From the NCBI RefSeq assembly GCF_000269985.1, contig NC_016109.1:558001-622000 (forward strand): a stretch of 64,000 nt of DNA, written 5' to 3'. The translations under genes and the position numbers were made by a program. This document shows, in pieces, positions 9,693-19,375 of the stretch (within the stretch, counting starts at the first letter, position 1; every line of letters starts with the position of its first letter). The notes beneath the pieces were generated by a model. That model was given only the letters and a program-made list of their open reading frames with translations. It searched no databases and was not told the origin of the DNA. The stretch is from Kitasatospora setae KM-6054. Lineage in GTDB: Bacteria > Actinomycetota > Actinomycetes > Streptomycetales > Streptomycetaceae.

Positions 9693-10289
9693 TCAGTCCT
9701 GCCAGGTGCGCTGCTCGCGCCAGGGGTCGCCGTGGTTGTGGTAGCCCGCGGCCTCCCAGAAGCCGGGTTCGTCGACCGGGCTGAGGGTCAGGCCGCGCAC
9801 CCACTTCGCGGACTTCCACAGGTACAGGTGCGGCACCAGCAGCCGGGCGGGCCCGCCGTGCTCGGGGGAGAGCGGGAACCCGTCGTACTCGTGGACGATC
9901 CACGCCTGCCCGTCGAGGACGTCCTCCAGCGGCAGGTTGGTGGTGTAGCCGCCGTGGCAGTGGGCGATCACGAAGTCCGCCGCCGTCTCGGCGTCCGCGA
10001 GCAGGGTGTCGAGGGAGACGCCGCGCCAGCGGGTGTCGAACTTGGACCAGCGGGTGACGCAGTGCAGGTCGGTGGTGACGTCCTGCTGGGGCAGCGCCTG
10101 GAACTGCTCCCACGTCCAGGCGGTGTGCTGCCCCGTCTCGGTGTCGAGGGTGAACTCCCAGTCGTCGGTGTCGATCCGGGGCGTGGGGCCGGCCGACAGC
10201 ACGGGGAAGTCGTGGGTGGGGTACTGGCCGGGCGGCAGCCGGGACGTGTCGAAGCCGCGGCGGCCGGAGAAACCGGGTGACAGGCTCAT
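9693..10289 (-). CDS. Molybdopterin-dependent sulfite-oxidase-like oxidoreductase, copy 1
   Basis: 198 residues, same fold and motifs as the next gene (DLHCVTRWSKFDTRW core, ARLLVPHLYLWKSAKW), separated from it by 30 bp. The N-terminal halves have diverged more than the core. As the first gene of the group it should set expression of the second copy, the FAD reductase and the DUF6510 gene. Tandem copies may differ in substrate or simply raise dosage; the sequence does not decide. Confidence 0.88.
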   Translation of the reverse strand: MSLSPGFSGRRGFDTSRLPPGQYPTHDFPVLSAGPTPRIDTDDWEFTLDTETGQHTAWTWEQFQALPQQDVTTDLHCVTRWSKFDTRWRGVSLDTLLADAETAADFVIAHCHGGYTTNLPLEDVLDGQAWIVHEYDGFPLSPEHGGPARLLVPHLYLWKSAKWVRGLTLSPVDEPGFWEAAGYHNHGDPWREQRTWQD

Positions 10290-10403
10290 GCGGGTCCTCC
10301 GCTCGGAACCGGCAGGCGGACGCGGGCCCCCGGGCTCCGCACTTCCATCAAAGGCCCGTTCGACCGTCCCCGCACATCGGCCCCGGGGCCGGCCCCGGGC
10401 GCG

Positions 10404-11489
10404 CTACCCGGCATCCGGGGCCGCCGTCGGGGCGGGGACGGGGGCGGTGGCGGGGCCGGAGCGGGCGGGGAGCAGGAAGGAGGCCGCGACGGCGACCAGG
10501 ACGCCGCCGACGGCCCAGGCGACCAGGACCCAGACGGCCCCGGCGGTGGCGGCACCGTCGAAGTAGACGGTGTTGCGCACGACGGTCGTCCCCGCGCCGG
10601 GCGGCAGGGCCTGGCCGATGGCCCGCCAGAACGGCGGCAGCAGCGCGGCCGGGTAGACGCCGCCGGAGCTCGGGTTCCCGAGGATGGTGAACAGCACGAT
10701 GGTCAGGCCGAGGCCGATCGTGCCCAGCAGGCGCTGCATCGCGACCCCGACGACGCCGGAGGCGAGGACGACCAGGGTGCCGATGCCGGTGAGTTCCCAG
10801 AACGCGCCGGGCAGGCAGGAGAGGAGCGGGCCGACGATCAGGGCGCCGCCGATCCCGGAGACGAAGGCGTAGGGCAGCATCGCGGCCAGCCGCACCCCGA
10901 TCCGGGCGGGGGTGGGGCGCGGGGAGCCGGAGACCATGTTGAGGGCGGAGGCGGCCAGGTAGCCGCCGATGGTCCAGCTGAGGACCAGGTAGAAGGAGGA
11001 CAGGCCCCGGGAGTCGCCCTTGGCGGGGGGACGGACGTCCTGGACGGCGACCTGGCGGCCCTGGGTCTGCTCGATGGCCTGGGCGATCCGGGCGGCGGTG
11101 TCGGAGACGGAGGTTCCGGCGGCCGAGGCCACCAGCAGGGTGTCCTGGTCGCGGGCCGGGTCGATCAGGGCGGCGGCGTCGGTGTCGCGGTCGAGCAGCA
11201 ACTGCCGGGCCTGTGCCTCGTCGGCGGCCGGGGAGGCGTCGACCGGGTCGCCGGGCAGGGCGTCGAGTCTCCCGACCACCTGCGGCAGCACGGCCGGCGG
11301 GGCGACGACGGCCACCCGCAGGCCGTGCGGTCTCGGGTCGTGGAAGGCTCCCATGTAGGAGAGGGCGAAGCCGAGTTGCAGGAGCAGCACGCCGAACATC
11401 ACCAGCGCGGCGCGCGGGGTGACCGCGTCCCGCAGCAGCCGGGTCGGGGCGGGGGGCCGCGGTCGGGGGTCCTGTGCCCTGGTGGCCAT
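10404..11489 (-). CDS. ABC-2/YhgE-like multi-pass membrane protein
   Basis: 361 residues. There is one N-terminal membrane helix (about 25-45), an extracytoplasmic domain of about 120 residues (RVAVVAPP, ALIDP) and about five C-terminal membrane segments. This is the layout of DUF3533/YhgE-Pip and ABC-2 permease-like proteins. The start at 11489 is chosen because AAGGAAGG lies just upstream; the frame could extend further, but into low-complexity sequence. No ATPase gene is adjacent. It follows katG on the same strand after a 162-bp gap. Function is inferred only from topology. Confidence 0.75.
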   Translation of the reverse strand: MATRAQDPRPRPPAPTRLLRDAVTPRAALVMFGVLLLQLGFALSYMGAFHDPRPHGLRVAVVAPPAVLPQVVGRLDALPGDPVDASPAADEAQARQLLLDRDTDAAALIDPARDQDTLLVASAAGTSVSDTAARIAQAIEQTQGRQVAVQDVRPPAKGDSRGLSSFYLVLSWTIGGYLAASALNMVSGSPRPTPARIGVRLAAMLPYAFVSGIGGALIVGPLLSCLPGAFWELTGIGTLVVLASGVVGVAMQRLLGTIGLGLTIVLFTILGNPSSGGVYPAALLPPFWRAIGQALPPGAGTTVVRNTVYFDGAATAGAVWVLVAWAVGGVLVAVAASFLLPARSGPATAPVPAPTAAPDAG

Positions 11490-11651
11490 CGATTGCCTTC
11501 CTTCGGTGTGCGGCTGTGCGGCTGTGCGGAGGCCCCCGGTGGCGGTGGCCACACGGGTGCGGGCCGTGGACGCGGGGTGCGCGGGCCTGCGGGCGGCCCT
11601 CGGCGCGGCTGCGGCGCGGCTGCGGCGCACCCGCGCCGGACGGAGGGGCGC

Positions 11652-13907
11652 TCAGGTGTGGCGGTGGCCGGGCAGGTCGTAGCGGTCGAGGTCCATGACC
11701 TTGGCCCAGGCCGCGGCGAAGTCGGTGGCGAACTGCTGCTCGCCGCCGGCGGAGGCGTAGACCTCGGCGAGGGCCCGCAGTTCGGCGTTCGAGCCGAAGA
11801 CGAGGTCGGTGCGGCTGGCCGTCCAGCGCAGGGAGCCCCGGGCGTCGCGGCCCTCGAAGAGGGCGGGGTCGTGGGCGGTGGGTGTCCAGGTGGTGTCCTG
11901 GTCGAGGAGGTTGACGTACCAGTCGTTGGTCAGGACGCCGGGGCGGGCGGTGAGCACGCCCAGGTCGCTGCTCTGGTAGGTCGCGCCGAGCGTGCGCAGG
12001 CCGCCGACCAGCGCGGTCAGTTCCCGGGCGCTCAGCCCGAGGAGGTCGGCGCGGTCGACCAGGCGGTACTCGGCGGGCAGGGTGTCGTCCTTGCCGAGGT
12101 GGTTGCGGAAGCCGTCGGCGGCGGGCTCCAGGTGGGAGAAGCCGTCGATGTCGGTGTGCTCCCGGGTCGCGTCGACCCGGCCGGGGGTGAACGGCACCCG
12201 CAGCTCGTGCCCGGCGTCGGCGGCGGCCTTCTCCACGGCGGCGGTGCCCGCCAGCACGATCAGGTCGGCGAGCGAGACGCCGTGGCCGGCGGGCCGGGAG
12301 GAGGCGAACGCGGCGCGGATCTCCTCCAGCCGGGCGAGCAGGCCGGCCAGCCGGTGGGGCTCGTTGACCTCCCAGCCGTTCTGCGGCTCCAGCCGGATCC
12401 GGGCGCCGTTGGCGCCGCCGCGCTTGTCGCTGCGGCGGAAGGTCGACGCGCAGGACCAGGCGAGCCACACCAGGTCGGCGACCGGGATCCCGGCGGCCAG
12501 TACGCGGGACTTGAGCTGTCCGACGGCGTCGGCGTCGAGCGGGGCCTCGGTGGGCTCGGGGAGGGGGTCCTGCCAGATCAGGTGCTCGGCGGCGACCTCG
12601 GGGCCGAGGTAGCGGGTGATCGGGCCCATGTCGCGGTGGGTGAGTTTGTACCAGGCGCGGGCGAAGGCGTCGGCGAACTCCTCGGGGTGTTCGAGGAAGC
12701 GGCGGCAGATGCGGGCGTAGTCGGGGTCGACGCGCATCGCGACGTCGGTGGTCAGCATCGCCGGGGTCCGGCGCGCGGCGGGGTCGTGCGGGTCCGGCAC
12801 GGTGTCCTGGCCCGCGCCGTCCTTGGGGCGCCACTGGTGGGCGCCGCCGGGGCTGGTGGTGAGTTCCCACTCGTAGCCCAGCAGGATCTCGAAGTAGCGG
12901 TTGTCCCAGCGGGTGGGGGTGTCGGTCCAGATCACCTCCAGGCCGGAGGTGATGGTGTCGTTGCCGTGGCCGGTGCCGAAGTCGCTCTTCCAGCCCAGGC
13001 CCTGCTGTTGGAGCGGGGCGGCTTCCGGCTCGGGGCCCAGGTGCTCGGATCCGGCGGCGCCGTGGGTCTTGCCGAAGGTGTGGCCGCCGGCGCACAGGGC
13101 GACGGTCTCCTCGTCGTTCATCGCCATCCGGGCGAAGGTCTCGCGGATGTCGGTGGCGGACGCCATCGGGTCCGGGTTGCCGCGCGGGCCCTCCGGGTTG
13201 ACGTAGATCAGGCCCATGGTGTCGGCGGCCAGCGGGGCGAGGAGCTCGCCGTCGTCCTTGTGCCGCTCGTCGGTGAGCCAGGCCGTCTCGGGGCCCCAGT
13301 AGATTGCCTCGTCCGGGCCCCACACCTCCTCGCGGCCGCCGCCGAAGCCGAAGGTGGCCAAGCCCATCGACTCCAGGGCCACGTTGCCGGACAGCACCAT
13401 CAGGTCCGCCCAGGACAGTGCCTTGCCGTACTTCTGCTTGACCGGCCACAGCAGGCGGCGGGCCTTGTCCAGGTTGACGTTGTCGGGCCAGGAGTTGACG
13501 GGCGCGAAGCGCTGCAGTCCGGCTCCGTTGCCGCCGCGGCCGTCGGTGACCCGGTAGGTGCCGGACAGGTGCCAGGCCATCCGGATGACGAACGGGCCGT
13601 AGTGGCCGAAGTCGGCGGGCCACCAGTCCTGCGAGGTGGTCAGCACCCGCTCGATGTCGCGCTTGACCTCCGCCAGGTCGAGCGCGCCGAACGCCGCCGG
13701 GTAGTCGAAGCCGTCGCCGTTCGGGTCGTGGGCGGCGGCGTGGCGGCGCAGCACGCCGAGGTTCAGCCGCTCGGGCCACCACTGGTGGATGCCGTCGCCC
13801 TTCATCGGGTCGGCGGCCGCGGCCTGGACCGGGCAGCCCCCGGCCGCCGGGTCGGTGTTCTCGGGAAACGCGTTGGTGACCTGCCGCGCGTCGCTGTCGT
13901 CGGGCAT
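11652..13907 (-). CDS. katG: Catalase-peroxidase KatG
   Basis: 751 residues, full length for the family. The distal haem pocket is IRMAWHLSG (Arg109, Trp112, His113) and the proximal His is His276 in [12 protein letters not shown]. Tyr235 and Met261 are in place to form the Trp-Tyr-Met crosslink needed for catalase activity. The second, non-haem KatG domain is present and intact. The enzyme removes hydrogen peroxide in the cytoplasm. No furA-type regulator is adjacent, unlike in many actinomycete katG loci. It is preceded by the esterase gene but separated from it by strong hairpins, so it is probably its own transcription unit. Confidence 0.97.
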   Translation of the reverse strand: MPDDSDARQVTNAFPENTDPAAGGCPVQAAAADPMKGDGIHQWWPERLNLGVLRRHAAAHDPNGDGFDYPAAFGALDLAEVKRDIERVLTTSQDWWPADFGHYGPFVIRMAWHLSGTYRVTDGRGGNGAGLQRFAPVNSWPDNVNLDKARRLLWPVKQKYGKALSWADLMVLSGNVALESMGLATFGFGGGREEVWGPDEAIYWGPETAWLTDERHKDDGELLAPLAADTMGLIYVNPEGPRGNPDPMASATDIRETFARMAMNDEETVALCAGGHTFGKTHGAAGSEHLGPEPEAAPLQQQGLGWKSDFGTGHGNDTITSGLEVIWTDTPTRWDNRYFEILLGYEWELTTSPGGAHQWRPKDGAGQDTVPDPHDPAARRTPAMLTTDVAMRVDPDYARICRRFLEHPEEFADAFARAWYKLTHRDMGPITRYLGPEVAAEHLIWQDPLPEPTEAPLDADAVGQLKSRVLAAGIPVADLVWLAWSCASTFRRSDKRGGANGARIRLEPQNGWEVNEPHRLAGLLARLEEIRAAFASSRPAGHGVSLADLIVLAGTAAVEKAAADAGHELRVPFTPGRVDATREHTDIDGFSHLEPAADGFRNHLGKDDTLPAEYRLVDRADLLGLSARELTALVGGLRTLGATYQSSDLGVLTARPGVLTNDWYVNLLDQDTTWTPTAHDPALFEGRDARGSLRWTASRTDLVFGSNAELRALAEVYASAGGEQQFATDFAAAWAKVMDLDRYDLPGHRHT

Positions 13908-13983
13908 GGAACGGGCCTTCCTGGCAAGGGGGGTCGGGGAAACGGGAACGGCCCCCGCACACCGCGGCCGGCCGGGAGCACGC

Positions 13984-14023
13984 CCGGGGCCGGGCGCCGC
14001 AGGTGGACGGCGCCCGGCCCCGG
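13984..14023 (-). terminator. Perfect 16-bp stem-loop between esterase and katG
   Basis: Arms 13984-13999 and 14008-14023 are perfect inverted repeats with an 8-base loop. It lies downstream of the esterase stop codon on the minus strand and fits a GC-rich actinomycete terminator without a U-tract. It may also limit read-through into katG. Confidence 0.6.
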
Positions 14024-14047
14024 TGCGCTCCCGGGCGGGTGGTGGTG

Positions 14048-14079
14048 CGGGCCCCGCGCGTACGGTGGGGCGGGGCCCG
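14048..14079 (-). terminator. 10-bp stem-loop just after esterase stop
   Basis: Arms 14048-14057 and 14070-14079 are perfectly complementary with a 12-base loop, starting 19 bases past the end of the esterase gene. Together with the larger hairpin further on it probably forms a double terminator. Confidence 0.5.
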
Positions 14080-14097
14080 GTGGCGCGGGGGGGTGGG

Positions 14098-15066
14098 TCA
14101 GCCGTGCAGGGCCTTCTTCAGGGCGTCGACGGCCAGGTGGCGGGCGACGTTGGCGGCCCGGGTGTCGCGCAGGCTGTCCAGCAGCAGGAAGTCGTGGACC
14201 ATGCCGGCGACCCGGACGGCGGTGACGTCGACGCCGGCCTCGCGGAGCTTGTTGGCGTACTGCTCGCCCTCGTCGCGCAGCACGTCGGCCTCGTCGGTGA
14301 TGACCAGGGTGGTCGGCAGGCCGCGCAGGTCCTCCAGCGGGGTCTGCAGGGGGGAGGCGTGCGGCTCCTTGCGCTGGTCCGGGTCGGAGTACTGGTCCCA
14401 GAACCAGATCATGCCGTCGCGGGTGAGGTAGTAGCCCTCGGCGAACTGGTGGTAGGACGGGGTGTCGAAGTCGGCGTTGGTGACGGGGTACAGCAGCACC
14501 TGGGCCTTGAGGTCCAGGCCGCCGCGCTCCTTGTTCATGTTCGCGAACACGGCGGACATGCAGCCGCCGACCGACTCGCCGGCGACGGCGACCCGGGAGG
14601 TGTCCAGGCCGTGCTCGGCGCCGTGCTCCAGCAGCCAGCGGCCGACCGCGTAGTTCTGCTCCACCTGGGTCGGGTACTTGGCCTCCGGGGCCCGGTCGTA
14701 GACCGGGAAGACGCCGGCCGCGCCCGCGCCGACCGCGAGTTCGCGGAACAGCCGGTCGTGGGTCTTGTCGTCGCCGAAGACCCAGCCCGCGCCGTGGATG
14801 TAGAACACCACGGGCAGCGGGCCGGTGGCGCCCTTCGGCTTGATGATCCGGGTCCGGACCTGTCCCCATTCGCCCGCGTCGACGGTCACCCACTCCTCGT
14901 CCACGGCCGGGCGCTCGACGCCCTCGCCGCTCTGCAGGCCGAGCAGGATGTCCCGGCCCTCGGGCGGCGGCACCTCGTAGATCCGCGGGTGCGGGTCGGT
15001 GGCCTCGGCCAACTCCTTCGCGGCCGGCTCCAGGTAGGGGGTGATCGGCGGGGGAAGCTGCGTCAT
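14098..15066 (-). CDS. Alpha/beta hydrolase, hormone-sensitive-lipase type esterase
   Basis: 322 residues from ATG 15066, which has GGAGCG as ribosome site. The oxyanion-hole motif is YIHGAGW, the nucleophile Ser is in AGESVGG, the acid is in [10 protein letters not shown] and the His is in GMVHDF. These are the marks of family IV (HSL) esterases acting on short-chain acyl esters. No signal peptide, so cytoplasmic. Neighbours do not define the substrate. Confidence 0.9.
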   Translation of the reverse strand: MTQLPPPITPYLEPAAKELAEATDPHPRIYEVPPPEGRDILLGLQSGEGVERPAVDEEWVTVDAGEWGQVRTRIIKPKGATGPLPVVFYIHGAGWVFGDDKTHDRLFRELAVGAGAAGVFPVYDRAPEAKYPTQVEQNYAVGRWLLEHGAEHGLDTSRVAVAGESVGGCMSAVFANMNKERGGLDLKAQVLLYPVTNADFDTPSYHQFAEGYYLTRDGMIWFWDQYSDPDQRKEPHASPLQTPLEDLRGLPTTLVITDEADVLRDEGEQYANKLREAGVDVTAVRVAGMVHDFLLLDSLRDTRAANVARHLAVDALKKALHG

Positions 15067-15198
15067 GTCCGCTCCATCGGTAAGGACGGCGGGTGCCGCT
15101 CGGCGCCCGGGCCGGGTCCGTGACGACCCGACCATGAGACAAACTAGAACGATTCGGACACCGCGCACCCCCGCGCGACCGAATGGGAGGCCCGGCCC

Positions 15199-15363
15199 TC
15201 ACCGGTCGGGGACGCCGACGGCGTGAGCGATGACCAGCAGGGAGGCGATGAGCGCGGCGATGCCCTCGACCGCCATCAGGGCCTTGGCCCGGGCGCTCAG
15301 CGACATGGTGTCGGTGGGGCTGAACGCGGTGGAGTCGGCGACCGACACGTACAGGTTCCACGT
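15199..15363 (-). pseudogene. C-terminal remnant of a channel-like or DUF1345-type membrane protein
   Basis: Reading the minus strand from 15363 gives WNLYVSVADSTAFSPTDTMS, then a basic linker, a hydrophobic helix (ALISLLVIAHAV) and a stop. This resembles the last pore-adjacent segment and final helix of small potassium-channel-like membrane proteins. The frame is closed by a stop directly upstream, so the rest of the gene is missing. The intact IS5 element starts 82 bp away, which suggests the loss is linked to rearrangement around the insertion. Confidence 0.6.
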
Positions 15364-15444
15364 TCACCCATCCGGTGCCGAGAACGCACCGGAGCACCGT
15401 AGGACGAGCGAAGGGAATGGAAGGCGTCGGCCAGGCGGTACTCA

Positions 15445-16290
15445 GAAGTCATCTCATTTGGGCTTGTAGGCTGTTCACGTGACGATCGTGGAGCGCCTGG
15501 TGCCGGATGAGTTGTGGGAGTTGTTCCAGCGGGTGGTGCCGCCGGCGCCGACCCGGCCGCAGGGCGGTGGCCGTCGGCGCCACGGGGACCGGGAGGTGCT
15601 GGCCGCGATCGTGTTCGTGGCGTCCTCGGGCTGCACGTGGGCCCAGCTTCCGCACTGCTTCGGGCCGTCCGGGCCGACCGCGCACCGCCGGTTCACGGAG
15701 TGGACCGGGGCCCGGGTGTGGGCCAAGCTCTACCGCCTGGTCCTGGACGAACTCGGTGCGCGGGGCGAGTTGGACTGGTCGCGGTGCGCGGTCGACTCGG
15801 TGAACATGCGGGCCCTGAAAAAGGGGATCTGACGGGTCCGAATCCTGTCGATCGGGGCAAGTACGGGTCGAAGATCCACCTGCTCACCGAACGCACCGGT
15901 CTGCCCCTCTCGCTCGCGGTCTCCGGTGCCAACCTGCACGACAGCCAGGCCCTGATCCCGCCCGTCGAGGCGATCCCGCCCATCCGCTCCCGTCGCGGCC
16001 CGAGGCGGCGCCGGCCCGGCAAGCTCCACGGCGACAAAGCCCACGACCACCGCTTCATCCACTCCCACCTGCGACGACGACAGATCACCCATCGCATCGC
16101 CCGCCGCGGCCTCGAGTCCTCCACCCGGCTCGGACGGCACCGCTGGGTCATCGAGCGGACCGTCGCGTGGCTCGGCGGATTCCGTCGGCTCCACCGCCGC
16201 TACGAACGCAAAGCCGACCACTTCGCGGCCTTCGCCGCCATCGCCGCCGCCCTCGTCTGCCACCGCAGACTGACCAAATGAGATGACTTC
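15445..16290 (+). mobile_element. IS5-family insertion sequence (846 bp)
   Basis: Bounded by perfect 17-bp inverted repeats at 15445-15461 and 16274-16290, enclosing a two-frame DDE transposase. The right repeat contains the transposase stop codon. No clear target-site duplication is visible next to the repeats. The element appears complete and possibly active. Confidence 0.9.
15479..16281 (+). CDS. IS5-family transposase, two frames joined by a probable -1 frameshift
   Basis: Frame one (15479-15832, GTG start) encodes the N-terminal ~117 residues including the first catalytic Asp in CAVDSVNMRALKKG. At 15818-15826 the run AAAAAGGGG allows a -1 slip into the frame that continues KKGDLTGPNPVDRGKYGSK, the expected IS5 sequence. 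It then runs through KLHGDKAHD and the terminal Glu region RWVIERTVAWLGGFRRL to 16281. Many IS5 relatives use exactly this arrangement to limit transposase output. A simple inactivating indel is the alternative, but the position of the run at the usual junction favours programmed shifting. Confidence 0.85.
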
Positions 16291-16571
16291 CAAAGCGACC
16301 ACCCCGGGGAGCGACCCAACCGCCCGCCTCGGAGCCGCGCGACACGTTCGAACGGGCTCTCACGGCCTGCGCACTGGCCCACCAGCCCCCGCAGGCGCAA
16401 GCCGAAGCGGCGGCCGATGCCGTGCCAGACCATCGTGCGGCGCCCGAAACATCCCTTTCGACCCAGGCTGGCCCAGGGGTGACGCCCACTTGAATACCCC
16501 TGTCGAACAGCACCATCATCGGACGCCGAACCGCTCGCCCGGACTTCCAACTCGCCCTGCCAGGAGAGCAT

Positions 16572-16999
16572 TTGAGCCAGGTCGACAACGCCCTCACGCA
16601 GCCCGGAAACCCCGCCCCGGATGTACCGGCCGCGCCGGCAAGCGCCCCCGTCACCCTCGTCGCCGGGGTGCGCCTCGTCCTGACCGGCCCCGCCGACCCC
16701 GCCAATCCCGCCGACTGCACCGGCTATTTGGCCGCGCTGGCCTCCGGCCTGACGGGGCCGCAAATGACGGGGCTGGAGATCGACTCGGGCCTGGTACGGG
16801 CCGCCGCGCGGAGGTCACCGCGAACGGGTCGGCTGCTGTCGCGCGGGGTCCGCGCCGCCTGTGGGCGGAGGCCGAAGCGGTGCGGGCCCGCTGGGCCGCG
16901 GCGGGCTGCCCCGTCGCGTACGACCTCGATTTCGGCCCGGCCGGGACGGTGCGGGCGGTGAGCGGGGCGGGCCCGTCCCGGGAGCTGCTGCTGCTCTGA
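16572..16999 (+). pseudogene. Unrecognised small gene with a frameshift, upstream of ABC exporter
   Basis: A TTG start at 16572 has a good AGGAGA ribosome site. About 75 residues follow (MSQVDNALTQPGNPAP..., YLAALASGLTGPQMTGLEID). From about 16800 the coding-like composition moves to the neighbouring frame, which reads LWAEAEAVRARWAAAGCPVA and ends at 16999. A one-base indel would join both into a ~142-residue protein. The ABC exporter begins 51 bp downstream. The protein family is not recognised. It could be a natural pseudogene, a sequencing error, or two short genes. Confidence 0.45.
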
Positions 17000-17049
17000 T
17001 CCCGGCCCCGCCCCGTCTCCGCGTCCGTGCCGATCACAGGAGGTTCCGC

Positions 17050-19020
17050 TTGAACGACCACACCACGACGACTGCCTCCGTACCGGGGCCCCGCACCCCC
17101 GAGCTGCCGCCCCCGCCGGAGCGGGTGCGGGCGGTGCCCGCCGACGGGGACCTCGGCGGGCAGATCACCCAGGGCTACTGGGAGACCTTCGAGGGCGAGG
17201 CGTCCCGGACCGGGCTGGTGACCATCGCCCGCCGCCTGCCGGCCATCGTCGTCCAGGTATGGGGCACCGCGTGGCGCGCGGACGCGCGGGCGGCCGTCCT
17301 GGTCGCCGTGCTGCAGCTGGTGTCCGCCGCGATGGTGTCGGCCGGGCTGATCGCCAGCCTGGGCATCCTGCAGAAGGTGTTCGCCGGCGGTGCGACCGGA
17401 GAGCGCATCCGCGCGGCGCTGCCCGCCCTGGCCGTGGTCGCGGTGCTGCTGATGCTCCGCGGCCTGGTCGACGCCGGCATCTCGCACTGGCAGGCCCGGC
17501 TCGGCCCCCGGGTGCGCCAGCAGTTGGAGGCCGACTTCCTCGCCCTGACCAGCCGCATCGAGCTCGCCGCCGTCGACGACCCGACCTGGGCGGACGAGGT
17601 CCGCCGCGCCAACGACCGCGGGCTGTACTACGCCAAGGAGTCCGTCAACAAGACGATCGAGCTGGCCAGTGCCGTTCTCGCGCTGCTCGGCGCGGCCGGC
17701 GTCCTGGGCGTCCTGCATCCGGTCCTGCTGGTGCTGCTGCTGGCCGCCGTCGTCCCCAAGGGCGCCGCCTCCGTCCACTCGATCCGCGCCGGCTACCTCT
17801 CCGCCGTGCGGCAGAGCACCCTGCGCCGCCGGATGCTGCAGTTCTCCTGGGTTCTGTTCGAGCGCGACACCGCTCCCGAACTGCGCGCCTCCAACGCCCA
17901 GCAGGCCCTGCTGGACGAGCACCGCGCCCTGTCCGCCCGGATCACCGACGAGGAGGTCGCCCTCGGCGAGCACCAGAGCCGCGCCGCCCTGCTCGGCCGC
18001 GCGCTCGGCGGCCTGGGCATGTTCGCCACCTACGCCGCGCTCGCCTGGATGCTCGGCGCGGGCTGGATGCCGCTGGCCACCGGCGGCGCCGCCTACCTCG
18101 CCATCCAGGCCAGCCAGAGCGCCCTGCTGCGCCTGGTGATCGCCGGCCACCAGGTGTTCGAACACGCCCTGTGGGTCGAGGACCTGAAACGCTTCGAGGA
18201 GAGCTGCCGGGCCCGCCTGCCGCGCACCGGCGCGCCCGCGCCCGCCGCGGTCAAGGAGATCGAGGTGCGGGACGTGCACTTCACGTACCCGCAGGGCAAG
18301 CAGGCCCTCCGAGGGGTGAGCCTGACCCTGGAGGCGGGGAGGAGGTACGCGTTCGTCGGCGCGAACGGCTCCGGCAAGTCCACCCTCTCCCGCATCCTGG
18401 CCGGGCTGTACGAACCGACCGAGGGCACCGTCCGCTGGGACGGCACGGACGTGCGCCGGTTCGACGCGGCGAGCCTGACCGGACGGGTCGCCCTCGTCCT
18501 CCAGGACCCCGGGCACTGGCCGCTGTCCGCGCTCGCCAACATCACCATCGGCTCCGGGAACATCACCACCGCCGACCCCGACCGGGTCATGCGCGCCGTG
18601 CGGGCCACCGGCGCCGACCGGGTCATCGCCGACCTGGACCACCAGTGGGACACCGTGCTCAGCCCCCAGTTCGAGGGCGGCGCGGAACTCTCCGACGGCA
18701 ACTGGTCCAAGATCGCCTGCGCCCGCGCGCTGAACGACGACGACGCCCCGCTGCTGGTGATGGACGAGCCCACCGCCAGCATGGACCCCCTCGCCGAGGA
18801 CCGGCTCTTCCGCGCCGTCCTCGACGAGTACGCCGGTCCCGACACCATCACCGTCCTGGTCTCCCACCGCCTCGCCCCCGCCGTCGCCTGCGACCAGGTG
18901 CTCGTCTTCGACCAGGGCCGGATCGTGGAAGCCGGCAGCCACCGGGAACTGATCGCCCTCGGCGGCACCTACGCGGAGATGTTCGAGACCCAGGCAGCCG
19001 CCTACCGGAGCAACCGGTGA
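17050..19020 (+). CDS. ABC exporter, fused membrane and ATPase domains
   Basis: 656 residues from TTG 17050, chosen because AGGAGG lies 6 bases upstream; longer frames have no such site. About six membrane helices (residues 80-380) precede an ATPase domain with Walker A GANGSGKST, Q-loop VLQDPGHW, a signature ELSDGNWSKIA in which the canonical LSGGQ is altered, Walker B LLVMDEPTA and H-loop VSHR. Half-size exporters of this type often export peptides or natural products. It sits between an unrecognised frameshifted gene and a NUDIX hydrolase, which may form a small functional group. The substrate is unknown. Confidence 0.88.
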   Translation: MNDHTTTTASVPGPRTPELPPPPERVRAVPADGDLGGQITQGYWETFEGEASRTGLVTIARRLPAIVVQVWGTAWRADARAAVLVAVLQLVSAAMVSAGLIASLGILQKVFAGGATGERIRAALPALAVVAVLLMLRGLVDAGISHWQARLGPRVRQQLEADFLALTSRIELAAVDDPTWADEVRRANDRGLYYAKESVNKTIELASAVLALLGAAGVLGVLHPVLLVLLLAAVVPKGAASVHSIRAGYLSAVRQSTLRRRMLQFSWVLFERDTAPELRASNAQQALLDEHRALSARITDEEVALGEHQSRAALLGRALGGLGMFATYAALAWMLGAGWMPLATGGAAYLAIQASQSALLRLVIAGHQVFEHALWVEDLKRFEESCRARLPRTGAPAPAAVKEIEVRDVHFTYPQGKQALRGVSLTLEAGRRYAFVGANGSGKSTLSRILAGLYEPTEGTVRWDGTDVRRFDAASLTGRVALVLQDPGHWPLSALANITIGSGNITTADPDRVMRAVRATGADRVIADLDHQWDTVLSPQFEGGAELSDGNWSKIACARALNDDDAPLLVMDEPTASMDPLAEDRLFRAVLDEYAGPDTITVLVSHRLAPAVACDQVLVFDQGRIVEAGSHRELIALGGTYAEMFETQAAAYRSNR

Positions 19021-19084
19021 CCGCCCGGACCGGCGGGGCCGCCGGGACTCCTGCCCCAGGCCGCACCCCGAGAGCGGGCGGCCG

Positions 19085-19375
19085 GTGACGGGCCGCCACC
19101 GGCGGCCGCCGGATCCCCCGCCGCCGGAACACGCCGCCGCCCTGCGGCATGCCGCCGGCACCGGACGGCCCGTCGTGGAGGAGGGCGTCGTCGTCTTCGA
19201 CGGCAGCACCGTCCCCTACGCCTACCGGACCGTGTACGGGCTGGACGGCCGGTGCGAGCGCCACGTCGAACTGCCTGGACCCGCCACCGCCACCGCTGCC
19301 CCCGTGGCCCCGCCCCGCGCCCCGAACGGACCCCCTGCTCCTGCCACCCGACCGCACGACGAAGGAGTGAACGAC
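19085..19375 (+). other. In-frame coding-like stretch upstream of the NUDIX gene
   Basis: From GTG 19085, 64 bp after the exporter stop, the frame is open through to the NUDIX gene without a stop. The first ~65 residues include VVFDGSTVPYAYRTVYGLDG, which looks protein-like; the rest is a Pro/Ala-rich linker. It may be an N-terminal extension of the NUDIX protein or a separate small gene that lost its stop. Confidence 0.4.

Noticed and set aside
11325..14225. Long plus-strand open frame across katG
   Set aside because: It mirrors katG codons with Gly/Val-rich composition and no motifs; katG is unambiguous on the other strand.
15445..16290. Target-site duplication for the IS5 element
   Set aside because: Flanks ACTCA and CAAAG share no direct repeat next to the inverted repeats.
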